DNA of 20,455 bases, from NCBI GenBank assembly GCA_020052895.1, contig JAGVOE010000025.1, forward strand, positions 1 through 20,455. Direction: 5' to 3'. How positions within the stretch are numbered: position 1 is the stretch's first letter; each line of letters opens with the position of its first letter. The notes under the pieces were generated by a model. The model was not told where the DNA came from. It was given only the letters and a program-made list of their open reading frames with translations, and ran no database searches. Below, one piece after another: positions 1 through 6,636 of the stretch. The translations under genes were made by a program, and so were the position numbers. This DNA comes from Candidatus Woesebacteria bacterium (GTDB lineage Bacteria; Patescibacteriota; Microgenomatia; UBA1400; MFAQ01).

Positions 1-1
1 C

Positions 2-427
2 AAGTCTACTTACCCTTTATCCATTTTTTTGATCGCCTCCCGAGTCACTGGTCTAGACGCAGGTGAGTACCAGTATTTAGCTGGAGATCGAACTCCGGTA
101 CATGCTCTCAAGCCCATCCAAAAAGTGGAGCTTCAAGAAGCTCTTTACGAAGCCGTTAATGAAAGCTCATTCAAAAATGCTCCAGTCGTACTGGTCATTA
201 CCGGAAACATGGGTAAAATGGCCGAAGCCTACGGAGGCATTCCTCACGATAAAGAGGTTTATCTAGAAGCCGGTCACGCCGCTCAAAATCTTTATCTGCA
301 GGCCGAGAGTCTCAGACTAGGTATGGTTACCATCAGCTCCTTTGACGAAGCCAAAATAAAAGATCTAGTCATTACCCCGACACTGGACACGATTATTTAT
401 CTCATCCCCTTCGGGATACCAAAATAA
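2..427 (+). CDS. SagB-type nitroreductase/dehydrogenase family protein, C-terminal part (5' partial)
   Basis: The reading frame is open to the left edge, so this is the 3' end of a longer gene and the in-frame TTG at 29 is not a real start. The first visible residues (KSTYPLSIFLIASRVTGLD) match the SagB-type pattern of a Tyr-Pro followed by a beta strand and then a Gly-Leu-x-x-Gly-x-Tyr-x-Tyr segment, here GLDAGEYQYL. Further on, EAGHAAQNLYLQAESLRLGMV is the characteristic helix of FMN-dependent nitroreductases, and the protein ends in the usual strand and Pro-Phe-Gly-x-Pro tail. The family binds FMN; members include azoline-forming peptide dehydrogenases and stand-alone redox enzymes. No peptide-modification partner (YcaO or E1-like) is visible here, so a generic oxidoreductase is the safer reading. 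The next gene starts 5 nt downstream. Confidence 0.8.
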   Translation, partial: KSTYPLSIFLIASRVTGLDAGEYQYLAGDRTPVHALKPIQKVELQEALYEAVNESSFKNAPVVLVITGNMGKMAEAYGGIPHDKEVYLEAGHAAQNLYLQAESLRLGMVTISSFDEAKIKDLVITPTLDTIIYLIPFGIPK

Positions 428-432
428 AAAAA

Positions 433-690
433 ATGCCAGAACAATGGTCTCCAGAGGTTAATGATCGTATAAGAAGAGAAACATATATTAACGACCTCAA
501 AAGACTTGACAAGGACAAATACCAAGCTTTATTGGCTTCATGTGATTCCTATCCTGCGTTTGTAACTGAAGAGCTAAAACAAGCTGCAAAAAATCTAATT
601 GAGAACGCTGATGCTATTGACGCAGAGGAAGCCTCGAAAATTCTGTCACAGAATGACCCCACAAACGATGCTCATTTAAGGCAAAAATGA
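433..690 (+). CDS. Small hypothetical protein (85 aa)
   Basis: I do not recognise this 85-residue protein. It is hydrophilic and charged, probably mostly helical, with no signal peptide, membrane segment or cysteine motif; it has a single Cys. The ATG lies 5 nt after the stop of the nitroreductase, in an A-rich stretch with no Shine-Dalgarno sequence, so it was probably co-transcribed with that gene. The coding frame uses ordinary codons with no internal rare-codon run. It converges on trmD, and the 27 bp between them show no hairpin. It could be a real lineage-specific small protein or a degenerate remnant. Confidence 0.5.
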   Translation: MPEQWSPEVNDRIRRETYINDLKRLDKDKYQALLASCDSYPAFVTEELKQAAKNLIENADAIDAEEASKILSQNDPTNDAHLRQK

Positions 691-717
691 AGATAGACAA
701 AAAATAGAGTTCTTATT

Positions 718-1362
718 TTATTTCCCCTTCCGCCACTCATCAATCTTTTTGTGATCTCCCGAAAGCAATACCTCTGGCACTTTCCAGCCGTTATACTCAC
801 TCGGCCTAGTGTATTGAGGATACTCCAGGGCCATTTCTTCACTGTAGGACTCTTCCGTCAGAGACTCCGGGTTCCCGAGCACTCCGGGCATCAGTCGGCA
901 AATGCTATCCACTACCACCATGACAGGTAGTTCACCTCCACTTAAAACGTAGGGTCCAATACTGTAAACCTCGTCGGCCAGATGTTCGTGAACCCGATGA
1001 TCAATCCCTTCAAAGTGTGGGGCAATAAAAATCAAGTGTTCCTCGGCTTTCAGTTTTTCGGCCATCTTTTGGTCATACATTTTGCCCCTAGTATCCATCA
1101 ATACCACTTTCGTCTTGAGTTCTTGATTCCTAGAGTTCTTGAGTTCTTTAATTGCTCTCTCCACCACATCAACTCTCATCACCATGCCAGCTCCTCCACC
1201 AAATGGCCGGCCATCCACGCTCTTGTAGTTGTCATCACTCCAGTCACGTAAGTTGTGGACATTAATGCTCACTGCTTTGGTTCCCACCGCCCGACCAATC
1301 ATAGAAGTCTCAATAACCCCCTCAAACATTTCCGGAAAAATAGTCAAAATATCAATCTTCAT
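718..1362 (-). CDS. trmD: tRNA (guanine-N1-)-methyltransferase TrmD
   Basis: TrmD uses S-adenosylmethionine to methylate N1 of G37 in tRNAs with a G at position 36, which prevents +1 frameshifting. Family signatures are clear: MKIDILTIFPEMF at the N-terminus, DGRPFGGGAGMVM (50-62), HFEGIDHRV (116-124), the trefoil-knot SAM segment GPYVLSGGELP (136-146), RLMPGVLG (156-163) and YPQYTRP (181-187). Arg156 aligns with E. coli Arg154. Three oddities are visible. The residue at the catalytic Asp169 position is Glu171. The usual GDYVL is GPYVL. The protein has 214 residues against about 255 in E. coli and ends soon after GDHKKIDEWR, so most of the C-terminal helical extension is missing. Residues 72-83 (KELKNSRNQELK) are encoded by a dispersed repeat sitting in a variable loop. 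A TAAAAT hexamer ends 6 nt before the ATG. The gene diverges from the CDGSH gene. Confidence 0.95.
   Translation of the reverse strand: MKIDILTIFPEMFEGVIETSMIGRAVGTKAVSINVHNLRDWSDDNYKSVDGRPFGGGAGMVMRVDVVERAIKELKNSRNQELKTKVVLMDTRGKMYDQKMAEKLKAEEHLIFIAPHFEGIDHRVHEHLADEVYSIGPYVLSGGELPVMVVVDSICRLMPGVLGNPESLTEESYSEEMALEYPQYTRPSEYNGWKVPEVLLSGDHKKIDEWRKGK
1114..1149 (+). repeat. 8-bp-period repeat, copy 1, inside trmD
   Basis: This 36-nt stretch consists of four and a half units of about 8 bp. The base unit is TTGAGTTC, and one unit has the variant TTGATTCC. It lies within trmD, and on the coding strand it is read as KELKNSRNQELK. Copy 4 has the same length, the same outer bases and the same reading frame, but its variant unit is in a different position. 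Confidence 0.8.
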
Positions 1363-1368
1363 TGTCTT

Positions 1369-1374
1369 ATTTTA
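1369..1374 (-). promoter_or_regulatory. Putative -10 element for trmD
   Basis: Read on the minus strand this is TAAAAT, one base from the consensus. It ends 6 nt before the trmD ATG, so transcription would begin at or next to the start codon. No good -35 hexamer is visible. Confidence 0.4.
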
Positions 1375-1382
1375 CCTTATGG

Positions 1383-1412
1383 CTTGATTCCTTGAGTTCT
1401 TGAGTTCTTGAG
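1383..1412 (+). repeat. 8-bp-period repeat, copy 2, intergenic
   Basis: This copy has one TTGATTCC unit followed by two TTGAGTTC units and a partial one. It fills most of the space between the divergent trmD and CDGSH starts. Its TTGAGT at 1392-1397 lies 16 nt upstream of a TATACT hexamer, so the repeat may supply the -35 element of the CDGSH promoter. Confidence 0.8.
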
Positions 1413-1413
1413 C

Positions 1414-1419
1414 TATACT
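1414..1419 (+). promoter_or_regulatory. Putative -10 element for the CDGSH gene
   Basis: TATACT ends 6 nt before the ATG at 1426. With TTGAGT at 1392-1397 the spacer is 16 nt. The predicted transcript start falls at the start codon, giving a leaderless mRNA. Confidence 0.45.
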
Positions 1420-1425
1420 ATCGTT

Positions 1426-1653
1426 ATGCCCAGACTAATAAAAAAAACCGCTCATTCCCCCCAACAGGTAGGGGACAAGTTTATTTGTATGTGTGGTCTA
1501 TCAAAAAACCAACCCTTTTGTGATGGATCACATCTAAAGACAGTAGGTGAGGACGAAAAAAAGCTTTACCGGTACGATGAAACCGGAAAGCGTGAAGAAG
1601 TTTCCAATGAAGATGAAAACTGTTGTGGTGGCGACTGTTGCAAAGACAAATAA
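1426..1653 (+). CDS. CDGSH-type iron-sulfur domain protein
   Basis: This 75-residue protein carries one complete CDGSH motif. Cys21, Cys23 and Cys32 with His36 in CMCGLSKNQPFCDGSH match the C-x-C-x2-S-x3-P-x-C-D-G-S-H pattern that holds a redox-active, pH-labile [2Fe-2S] cluster with three Cys ligands and one His. Bacterial relatives are small soluble proteins linked to electron transfer or iron-sulfur handling. The C-terminus is acidic and ends in a second cysteine group, CCGGDCC, that is not part of the CDGSH fold and could bind metal. I chose the ATG at 1426 over an upstream in-frame TTG at 1408. The TTG lies inside the repeat and upstream of the -10 hexamer, and the family normally begins near this ATG. 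The following glycosyltransferase starts 3 nt after the stop. Confidence 0.9.
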   Translation: MPRLIKKTAHSPQQVGDKFICMCGLSKNQPFCDGSHLKTVGEDEKKLYRYDETGKREEVSNEDENCCGGDCCKDK

Positions 1654-1656
1654 TTC

Positions 1657-2841
1657 ATGAAACAACTCCCCATCGCCGTCATCGTCATCCCCACCTTTAA
1701 CGAAGCAGGGCATACTGCCAGGATGATCGATTATCTCTTTGCCAAGACTTTTCCTAAAATCCCCAACTGGAAATGTGTTTTACTCTACGTCGACGGCAAG
1801 TCTCCGGACGGTACTTGGAAAATTATTCAGGATAAACAAAAGCAATACCCGGACCTTGATCTTTTGATTGAGACCAAAAAAGAGGGGATTGGGGCGGCCT
1901 ACGTCAAGGGTTTTAGAAGAGCCATGGATAAGCACGATGCTGATGTTGTCATCGAGTTTGATAGTGATTTCCAGCACCCGCCTACAGCCATCCCCGTCAT
2001 GCTTCAGGCAATCGAAGATGGTTACGACTATGTTCTTGGATCTCGAAAGATCAAGGGGGGCAGCAACCCCAAAGGTTGGGGTTTCAAAAGACTTTTCTTA
2101 AGTGAAATGGGTGGAATAGTTGCAAGGACAGTCATGTTCTTTCCAACCAAAAACTTTTTCCGCCTTACCGACCCCACCACCGGCCTAAAGGCTACCCGTA
2201 TCAAAGGCTTTGTCGACACCATGGACATGGATCATTTGTATTCCCGAAGTTTTGGTTACAAACTGGAGTTTCTTTACAAGACCATTCAATTGGGTGCCAA
2301 GATCAAAGAAATCCCTTTACAGTTCGGCCTCAGAGAAACGGGTGAGTCCAAGATCGAGCCCCAAACCGCCAAAGATATTTTCCGGACCGTTTTCCTTTTG
2401 CGTTGGAACGATGCCACCACTCAAAAGTTTATCAAATTTGGCACTATCGGTCTCTTCGGCTTCGTCATCAACAAGGTCGGCCTCGATATCTTTGCCAAGC
2501 TTCTTAGCAATTTGATCAGCGTCGTCGGCGTTAGAAATACGTTGGCGAATGCTTTAGCCGCCGAGTTTTCGATCATCAGTAATTTTATTCTGAACAATCT
2601 CTGGACTTTCAAAGATGAAAAACTGGTTTGGGGTGCCACCTTAGTCAAAAAATTTACCACCTTCAATCTCAGCTCCGTCGTCTCAGGTATTATTCTCCCC
2701 AGTCTGGTCATCGGCTTTGGCACTCAGATCTTTGGTGATCAATACCGCTTCCTGTTCTTAATTATTGCCGTTTTCTTCATTACCGTCCCCCTCAACTGGT
2801 TCATCTACAACCTCGTCATCTGGAAAAAAACTAGTAAGTAG
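1657..2841 (+). CDS. DPM1-like polyprenol-phosphate glycosyltransferase fused to GtrA-like membrane domain
   Basis: The N-terminal half (about 1-245) is a GT2 enzyme of the dolichol-phosphate mannosyltransferase type: VIVIPTFNEAG, then VDGKSPDGT in place of the usual I-D-D-G-S-P-D-G-T, the metal-binding FDSDFQHPP, LGSRKIKGGS and TDPTTGLKA. The C-terminal part (about 262-392) has four predicted membrane segments beginning FIKFGTIGLFGFVIN, typical of GtrA/DPMS_TMD domains. This architecture is known for enzymes that transfer a sugar from an NDP-sugar to a polyprenyl phosphate at the membrane. The second Asp of the DDGS motif is Gly here, but the first Asp and the DxD-type motif remain, so activity is plausible. 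It probably forms an operon with the CDGSH gene. Its stop codon abuts copy 3 of the dispersed repeat. The sugar is unknown. Confidence 0.88.
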   Translation: MKQLPIAVIVIPTFNEAGHTARMIDYLFAKTFPKIPNWKCVLLYVDGKSPDGTWKIIQDKQKQYPDLDLLIETKKEGIGAAYVKGFRRAMDKHDADVVIEFDSDFQHPPTAIPVMLQAIEDGYDYVLGSRKIKGGSNPKGWGFKRLFLSEMGGIVARTVMFFPTKNFFRLTDPTTGLKATRIKGFVDTMDMDHLYSRSFGYKLEFLYKTIQLGAKIKEIPLQFGLRETGESKIEPQTAKDIFRTVFLLRWNDATTQKFIKFGTIGLFGFVINKVGLDIFAKLLSNLISVVGVRNTLANALAAEFSIISNFILNNLWTFKDEKLVWGATLVKKFTTFNLSSVVSGIILPSLVIGFGTQIFGDQYRFLFLIIAVFFITVPLNWFIYNLVIWKKTSK

Positions 2842-2874
2842 AACTCAAGAACTCGAGGAATCTAGAACTCAAGG
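2840..2874 (-). repeat. 8-bp-period repeat, copy 3, intergenic, inverted
   Basis: Read on the minus strand this 35-nt stretch matches copies 1, 2 and 4, with TTGAGTTC-type units and one TAGATTCC variant. It starts at the stop codon of the glycosyltransferase and lies in the convergent gap before the four-helix-bundle gene. It is inverted with respect to copy 4. Confidence 0.8.
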
Positions 2875-2890
2875 CAATAAAAGAAAAAGT

Positions 2891-3304
2891 CTAAGACTCT
2901 GATTTTGAAATAATACTAGTTAGGATATAACTTACTTCTTTAACTTCTTGAATTATTTCCGGAATTTGTTTATCCGTGCTATCAGATAATTCGTCCAAAC
3001 CTTGTAACCAGATAATACTTTCTCGAGCTTCCTTTCGTGCGATCTTAAGACATTTAATAAAATCCTTTTTACTCATTGCGGCCGTAGCCTCTTGATAATT
3101 TGCACCAATCGATCCAATTGAGGCAACGAGCTGTGGGATAATTCTTTTGGCAATTAATTCAGTCTGATATTTTTTGCACAATCGAACGACCGACCGTAAT
3201 AAAATTGGCAATCTATCTTCGAGTCTTTGTCTTTTATTTTCCACTTTTTGTGTCTTGAGTTCTTGCGTTCTTGATTCCTTGAGTTCTTTCCATATTTGTT
3301 TCAC
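2891..3304 (-). CDS. Four-helix-bundle protein (S23/23S rRNA intervening-sequence protein family)
   Basis: This 137-residue helical protein resembles the four-helix-bundle family TIGR02436, first known from proteins encoded in 23S rRNA intervening sequences. The best match is IIPQLVASIGSIGANYQEA (about 55-73), followed by a helix with FIKCLKIARKEARESIIWL (82-100), where the family has F..L.IA.GS..E....L. Its cellular role is not established; the related Avd protein works with reverse transcriptases, but none is present here. The start is a GTG at 3304 that overlaps the TGA of the upstream membrane gene (GTGA), and it lies in the loop region of a perfect hairpin. Residues 6-17 (KELKESRTQELK) come from repeat copy 4, so the native N-terminus may begin later, near the Val of KVENKRQ. 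Confidence 0.75.
   Translation of the reverse strand: MKQIWKELKESRTQELKTQKVENKRQRLEDRLPILLRSVVRLCKKYQTELIAKRIIPQLVASIGSIGANYQEATAAMSKKDFIKCLKIARKEARESIIWLQGLDELSDSTDKQIPEIIQEVKEVSYILTSIISKSES
3254..3289 (+). repeat. 8-bp-period repeat, copy 4, inside the four-helix-bundle gene
   Basis: This 36-nt copy has TTGAGTTC, TTGCGTTC, TTGATTCC and TTGAGTTC units in that order. It encodes KELKESRTQELK at residues 6-17 of the four-helix-bundle protein. Length, edges and reading frame are the same as for copy 1 in trmD. Confidence 0.8.
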
Positions 3305-3312
3305 AAATATGG
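3290..3312. other. Perfect 10-bp inverted repeat around a GTG start
   Basis: The arms CCATATTTGT (3290-3299) and ACAAATATGG (3303-3312) are perfectly complementary with a 3-nt loop. On the minus strand the hairpin spans the stop codon of the GT-C gene and the overlapping GTG start of the four-helix-bundle gene. No T-tract follows on either strand, so it does not look like an intrinsic terminator. It could hide the start codon or mark a processing site. Confidence 0.7.
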
Positions 3313-4416
3313 AGCCCAGTCGGCTATTGGCGCGGTGTTATTTAAGAGGAATGTCCAAGAGTAGAGCAGGATGGGAAGAATGAGCACCGCGGCCACTACC
3401 TTAAACTCTTTTTTTTGAATCAAGTTATCCCAGCCAATTAGCACCAATGGAGCCATCGGCAGTATGTACCGGCTAATATCGCGGTGAGCCACCAAGAGAG
3501 TCGAGAGGAAAAAGAGACCGGCAAAGTAATACTCAATCGTCAGCTTCTTGTCCCTAAGTTTCATAACACCAGTGCCAAAGACCAGCCAAGTCCAGATAAT
3601 ATCCTCGAGCCAAAAGCTGCCCACCCAACTTTGACCCTTCGGAGCAAAGACACTAAAGGGAGGCCAGAAAAGATGAATATTGTCCCCACTGTGAAAGTAG
3701 GCCCAAAAGTCTCCCGTTCGTGCCCCCAAGAACCAAAACAGCAGCGGGATTGCGGCCAGCTGTAGTAAGAGCGGCCAGTACTTAAACTGGATTTTCTTGA
3801 ATTTAACTGACTCGATCAAAGCAAAAATACCGTAAGCCGCTAGGAGGATAATCGCCGGGCTCTTAGTCAGTTGAGCCATAGCTGCCCAAAGACCAGCCAG
3901 CCAAAACTTTTCCTTTCGAAAGTTGTAGAGACTGGCCAGGATAAAGAAAATAAACCATGGCTCGGGCGAACCTACCGCTCTGACCGCCACAAAGCGCGCC
4001 GGCAGTATCAAAAATACCAAACAAAGCCACCAAGCATTTTTACTTAGTTTAAACTCGGACACATATTTATAAAACATCAAAAAACAGAGCACACTTCCCA
4101 GAAGAGTCGCTAGTAGCATCGCGGTTGGACCCTTAAGGACCGTGTCCAAGACCCCAATAATCGCCGGATAGAGAGGAAAGTGGGCTGGGTAATACTCAGC
4201 TGGCAGGGGACTAGAAAAACTGGTTTTAATTTTTTCAATGTTGTACCACGTCTTGGACACAATTAAGTAGTTTGGTCCGTCAAAGTTTTGCCACAGAGTT
4301 TTGGTGCCCTCAGAGAAGTCCATTTTCCAGCCGGGTAGAACCACTTTAGATATAAACGGCAGCCAAACTAGTAGACTAAAGAAGATCACCGCCATTGCCA
4401 AATACGTTCGTTTCAT
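3301..4416 (-). CDS. GT-C family membrane glycosyltransferase, PIG-V/PMT-like
   Basis: This 371-residue protein has an N-terminal signal-anchor helix (about 5-25) and roughly eight to ten further hydrophobic segments. The first external loop carries WQNFDGPNYLIVSKTWYN (42-59), and YYPAHFPLYPAII follows at about 75-87. This resembles the W-D-G-x-x-Y ... F-P-L-Y-P pattern of PIG-V-like mannosyltransferases, with Phe in place of Trp before Asp46. Such enzymes use a polyprenyl-phosphate sugar on the outer face of the membrane. The ATG lies 8 nt from a TATACT on the minus strand, within a bidirectional promoter shared with the GT2 gene at 4442. The stop overlaps the next minus-strand gene by 4 nt. 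Substrate and acceptor are unknown; a generic GT39/DUF2029-like assignment is the alternative. Confidence 0.75.
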   Translation of the reverse strand: MKRTYLAMAVIFFSLLVWLPFISKVVLPGWKMDFSEGTKTLWQNFDGPNYLIVSKTWYNIEKIKTSFSSPLPAEYYPAHFPLYPAIIGVLDTVLKGPTAMLLATLLGSVLCFLMFYKYVSEFKLSKNAWWLCLVFLILPARFVAVRAVGSPEPWFIFFILASLYNFRKEKFWLAGLWAAMAQLTKSPAIILLAAYGIFALIESVKFKKIQFKYWPLLLQLAAIPLLFWFLGARTGDFWAYFHSGDNIHLFWPPFSVFAPKGQSWVGSFWLEDIIWTWLVFGTGVMKLRDKKLTIEYYFAGLFFLSTLLVAHRDISRYILPMAPLVLIGWDNLIQKKEFKVVAAVLILPILLYSWTFLLNNTAPIADWAPYL

Positions 4417-4424
4417 CTACCTCT

Positions 4425-4434
4425 AGTATATACT
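4425..4434. promoter_or_regulatory. Palindromic bidirectional -10 element
   Basis: AGTATATACT is a perfect palindrome. It contains TATACT on the plus strand (4429-4434), ending 7 nt before the ATG at 4442. It also contains TATACT on the minus strand (4430-4425), ending 8 nt before the ATG at 4416. The two start codons are separated by only 25 bp, so this site must serve both directions if the genes have local promoters. Both transcripts would be leaderless. Confidence 0.55.
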
Positions 4435-4441
4435 TGTGAGT

Positions 4442-5152
4442 ATGGCACGACAAATCGAAAAATTGTCAGTTTTTCTGCCGGTGTACAACGAGGAAGCCAG
4501 CATAGAACGAACTATTAAGAACGTCACCGATAATCTAAAAAAGAATGTCCCTACCTGGGAACTGATCGTCGTCAACGATGGCTCCAAAGATCAGACCGGC
4601 GCCATTATTGACAGGCTCGTCGCCAAAGATCAAAGAATTAGAGCGATTCATCACTCACCCAATCGTGGTTATGGAGGAGCTCTCAAAAGTGGTCTCTACG
4701 CTTGTCGCTACCCCTGGATCTCCTTTATCGATTCCGATGGCCAGTTTGATTTTTCGGAAATAAAGCGCTTTCTGGAGACTCAAGAAAAAACTGGCGCCGA
4801 CCTTGTTATCGGCTACTATCTTGGTCGCCAAGTCTCTCTCTTTAGAAAGTTAAACACTTTTGCTTGGCAAGCCCTAGTTCGCCTGCTTTTTGGCCTGACC
4901 GTTAAAGACATCGACTGTGGTTTTAAATTGATCTCCAAAAAAGTCCTGGACCAAATCGAGCCGCTGCAAAGTGAACGAGGCGCTTTTATCAGCAGTGAAT
5001 TTCTCATCAAAGCCCAGAAAGCCAAATTTAAAATAGTCGAGATCGGTGTTAGTCATTATCCTCGCCGGCAAGGGGAGGGGACCGGTGCCAATCTGGACGT
5101 CATTATTCAAAGCTTTGTAGACCTTTTCAAGCTCTGGTATCAGCTTAAATGA
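4442..5152 (+). CDS. GT2 polyprenol-phosphate sugar synthase (DPM1-like)
   Basis: A 236-residue GT-A glycosyltransferase with no clear membrane helix. Motifs in order are LSVFLPVYNEEASIERT (8-24), ELIVVNDGSKDQT (40-52), NRGYGGALKSGL, the metal-site FIDSDGQFD, and VKDIDCGFKLI, the usual pattern of dolichyl-phosphate mannose or glucose synthases. It likely charges a polyprenyl phosphate in the cytoplasm. Its TGA overlaps the ATG of the adjoining PMT-like gene (ATGA), so the pair probably works as donor synthase and donor user. I preferred the ATG at 4442 to the in-frame GTG at 4436 because it fits the -10 spacing seen at other starts in the window. The sugar cannot be told from sequence. Confidence 0.88.
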   Translation: MARQIEKLSVFLPVYNEEASIERTIKNVTDNLKKNVPTWELIVVNDGSKDQTGAIIDRLVAKDQRIRAIHHSPNRGYGGALKSGLYACRYPWISFIDSDGQFDFSEIKRFLETQEKTGADLVIGYYLGRQVSLFRKLNTFAWQALVRLLFGLTVKDIDCGFKLISKKVLDQIEPLQSERGAFISSEFLIKAQKAKFKIVEIGVSHYPRRQGEGTGANLDVIIQSFVDLFKLWYQLK

Positions 5153-6636
5153 TTAATTTTATAAAAAAGAATAAAACTGAGGCGATCTTGTTGGGAATAA
5201 TTTTACTGCTCGCTCTTGGTTTGCGTATCTACCGTATCGGGGAGTTTCTGACTTTTTTGGGAGATGAGGGTCGTGATGTACGCATTGTCCGCGACTTAAT
5301 CACTCAAGGCAATTTGGTTTTCATCGGGCCCCAGACCAGCGTGGGCAATATGTACCTCGGTCCACTCTACTACTATCTGATGGCCCCTGCTCTTCTCCTC
5401 TCAGGCCTTAGTCCCGTCGGCCCCGCCGTGATGATTGCTCTTCTTGGTACTCTGACGGTCTGGTTCACCTGGTTTGTTGGTCGGCGTTGGTTTAGCCGAT
5501 TTGCCGGTCTGCTAGCAGCTCTACTCTACGCCGTCTCTCCGGTCGCTATCATTTATGCTCGGGCATCTTGGAATCCAAACCCTATGCCTTTTTTTGCCCT
5601 GCTATGTATCTGGGGTATTTATGAGGTCTGGCAGTCACGGAAATATTTTTGGCTCCCGATTGTCGGCATTTCTTTCGCCTTCGCCTTACAGATGCACTAT
5701 CTGGGTTTACTGCTTATTCCAGTTCTCGGTCTCTTTTGGCTTCTCACCTTAATCTCTATCCATCAAGCTAGTGATTTAAAATCCAAAAAAATCTTTTTAC
5801 GTTTTTCTTTATTTGGTTTTTTGAGTTTTTTGATTTTAATGTCTCCTTTAATTCTCTTTGATATCAAGCATCAGGGGCTAAATTTCAACGCTTTCAAAGC
5901 CTTCTTCACCGACCGCCAAACGACCGTCAATCTCAATCCAGTCCGCTCGGACCGCTTTCTCCCTATCACTTTGATGACGGTTTCGGACCTGGTTTTGGCT
6001 CGCCAAACTCTCTTTGCTCCGGTGGCCTCAGTTCTCATTTTGCTATTCTCGGTGCTCGTCTTTATTAAATCAAAGTGGCGGATTTCACTCAAACTTCTCT
6101 TTGTTTGGCTAGGTTTTGCTATCTTAGGTCTCAGCATTTATAAGCAGCACGTCTACATTCATTATCTGGGCTTTATCTATCCAGCCGTTTATCTCCTGCT
6201 CGGTGCTTTACTAGGGTTCCTAATGAAGCAAAAATTTATCTTAAAATTTGTGTCCGCTGTGACGGCAATTTTTTTAGTTTCATATAGTTTATTTTTCAGT
6301 CCGGTCAAAGAAACTCCCAATCGTCAATTACAGCGGACTGAAGCTGCTACCGATCTAATTATTAAGGAATCTAAGGGGGAACCTTTTAATTTTGGCCTGA
6401 TCGCCAAACAGAACTACGACGAGTCTTACCGGTACTTCTTGGAAAATAAAAAAGCCAAGCTAGTTCGCGGCGAGGAGAAAATAGTGGACCAGCTCTTTGT
6501 CATCTGTGAAGATGGTGATCTCTGCCAGCCGGAGGGCAACCCTGCTTGGCAAATTGCCGTCTTTGGACCATCACACGTCGTCGGAACCTGGAATGTTGAT
6601 TATTTAAAAATCTATCGCTTAGTTCATACCAAATGA
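5149..6636 (+). CDS. PMT/ArnT-like GT-C membrane glycosyltransferase (GT39 type)
   Basis: A 495-residue integral membrane protein with about eleven to thirteen hydrophobic segments. After the first helix (about 12-28) the external loop carries FLGDEGRDVRIV; the Asp-Glu pair at 39-40 is the acidic motif of the PMT/ArnT superfamily that contacts the lipid-linked donor. Next come GPLYYYLMAPALLL and RFAGLLAALLYAVSPVAIIYARASWNPNP, typical of family members in CPR genomes. The last roughly 100 residues form a soluble extracytoplasmic domain. The start overlaps the stop of the preceding GT2 gene, and the stop overlaps the oligoribonuclease start (both ATGA), so translation of the three genes is probably coupled. 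The acceptor could be a glycan or a protein; this cannot be decided here. Confidence 0.87.
   Translation: MINFIKKNKTEAILLGIILLLALGLRIYRIGEFLTFLGDEGRDVRIVRDLITQGNLVFIGPQTSVGNMYLGPLYYYLMAPALLLSGLSPVGPAVMIALLGTLTVWFTWFVGRRWFSRFAGLLAALLYAVSPVAIIYARASWNPNPMPFFALLCIWGIYEVWQSRKYFWLPIVGISFAFALQMHYLGLLLIPVLGLFWLLTLISIHQASDLKSKKIFLRFSLFGFLSFLILMSPLILFDIKHQGLNFNAFKAFFTDRQTTVNLNPVRSDRFLPITLMTVSDLVLARQTLFAPVASVLILLFSVLVFIKSKWRISLKLLFVWLGFAILGLSIYKQHVYIHYLGFIYPAVYLLLGALLGFLMKQKFILKFVSAVTAIFLVSYSLFFSPVKETPNRQLQRTEAATDLIIKESKGEPFNFGLIAKQNYDESYRYFLENKKAKLVRGEEKIVDQLFVICEDGDLCQPEGNPAWQIAVFGPSHVVGTWNVDYLKIYRLVHTK

Noticed and set aside
982..1251. 89-codon plus-strand frame opposite trmD
   Set aside because: It is antisense to the strongly supported trmD. 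The translation has no recognisable domain and ends without any gene-like context.
1408..1425. Upstream TTG start for the CDGSH protein
   Set aside because: It lies in the repeat and upstream of the -10 hexamer. The ATG at 1426 fits the family length and the promoter spacing.
1114..3289. CRISPR array
   Set aside because: The repeats are internally periodic, in both orientations and hundreds of bases apart without regular spacers, and no cas gene is present.
2891..3304. Diversity-generating retroelement, because the four-helix-bundle family is related to Avd
   Set aside because: There is no reverse transcriptase and no template/variable repeat pair with adenine-specific differences in the window.
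3290..3312. Hairpin read as an intrinsic terminator
   Set aside because: The stem is AT-rich and no T-tract follows on either strand. It spans a start codon in a gene overlap.
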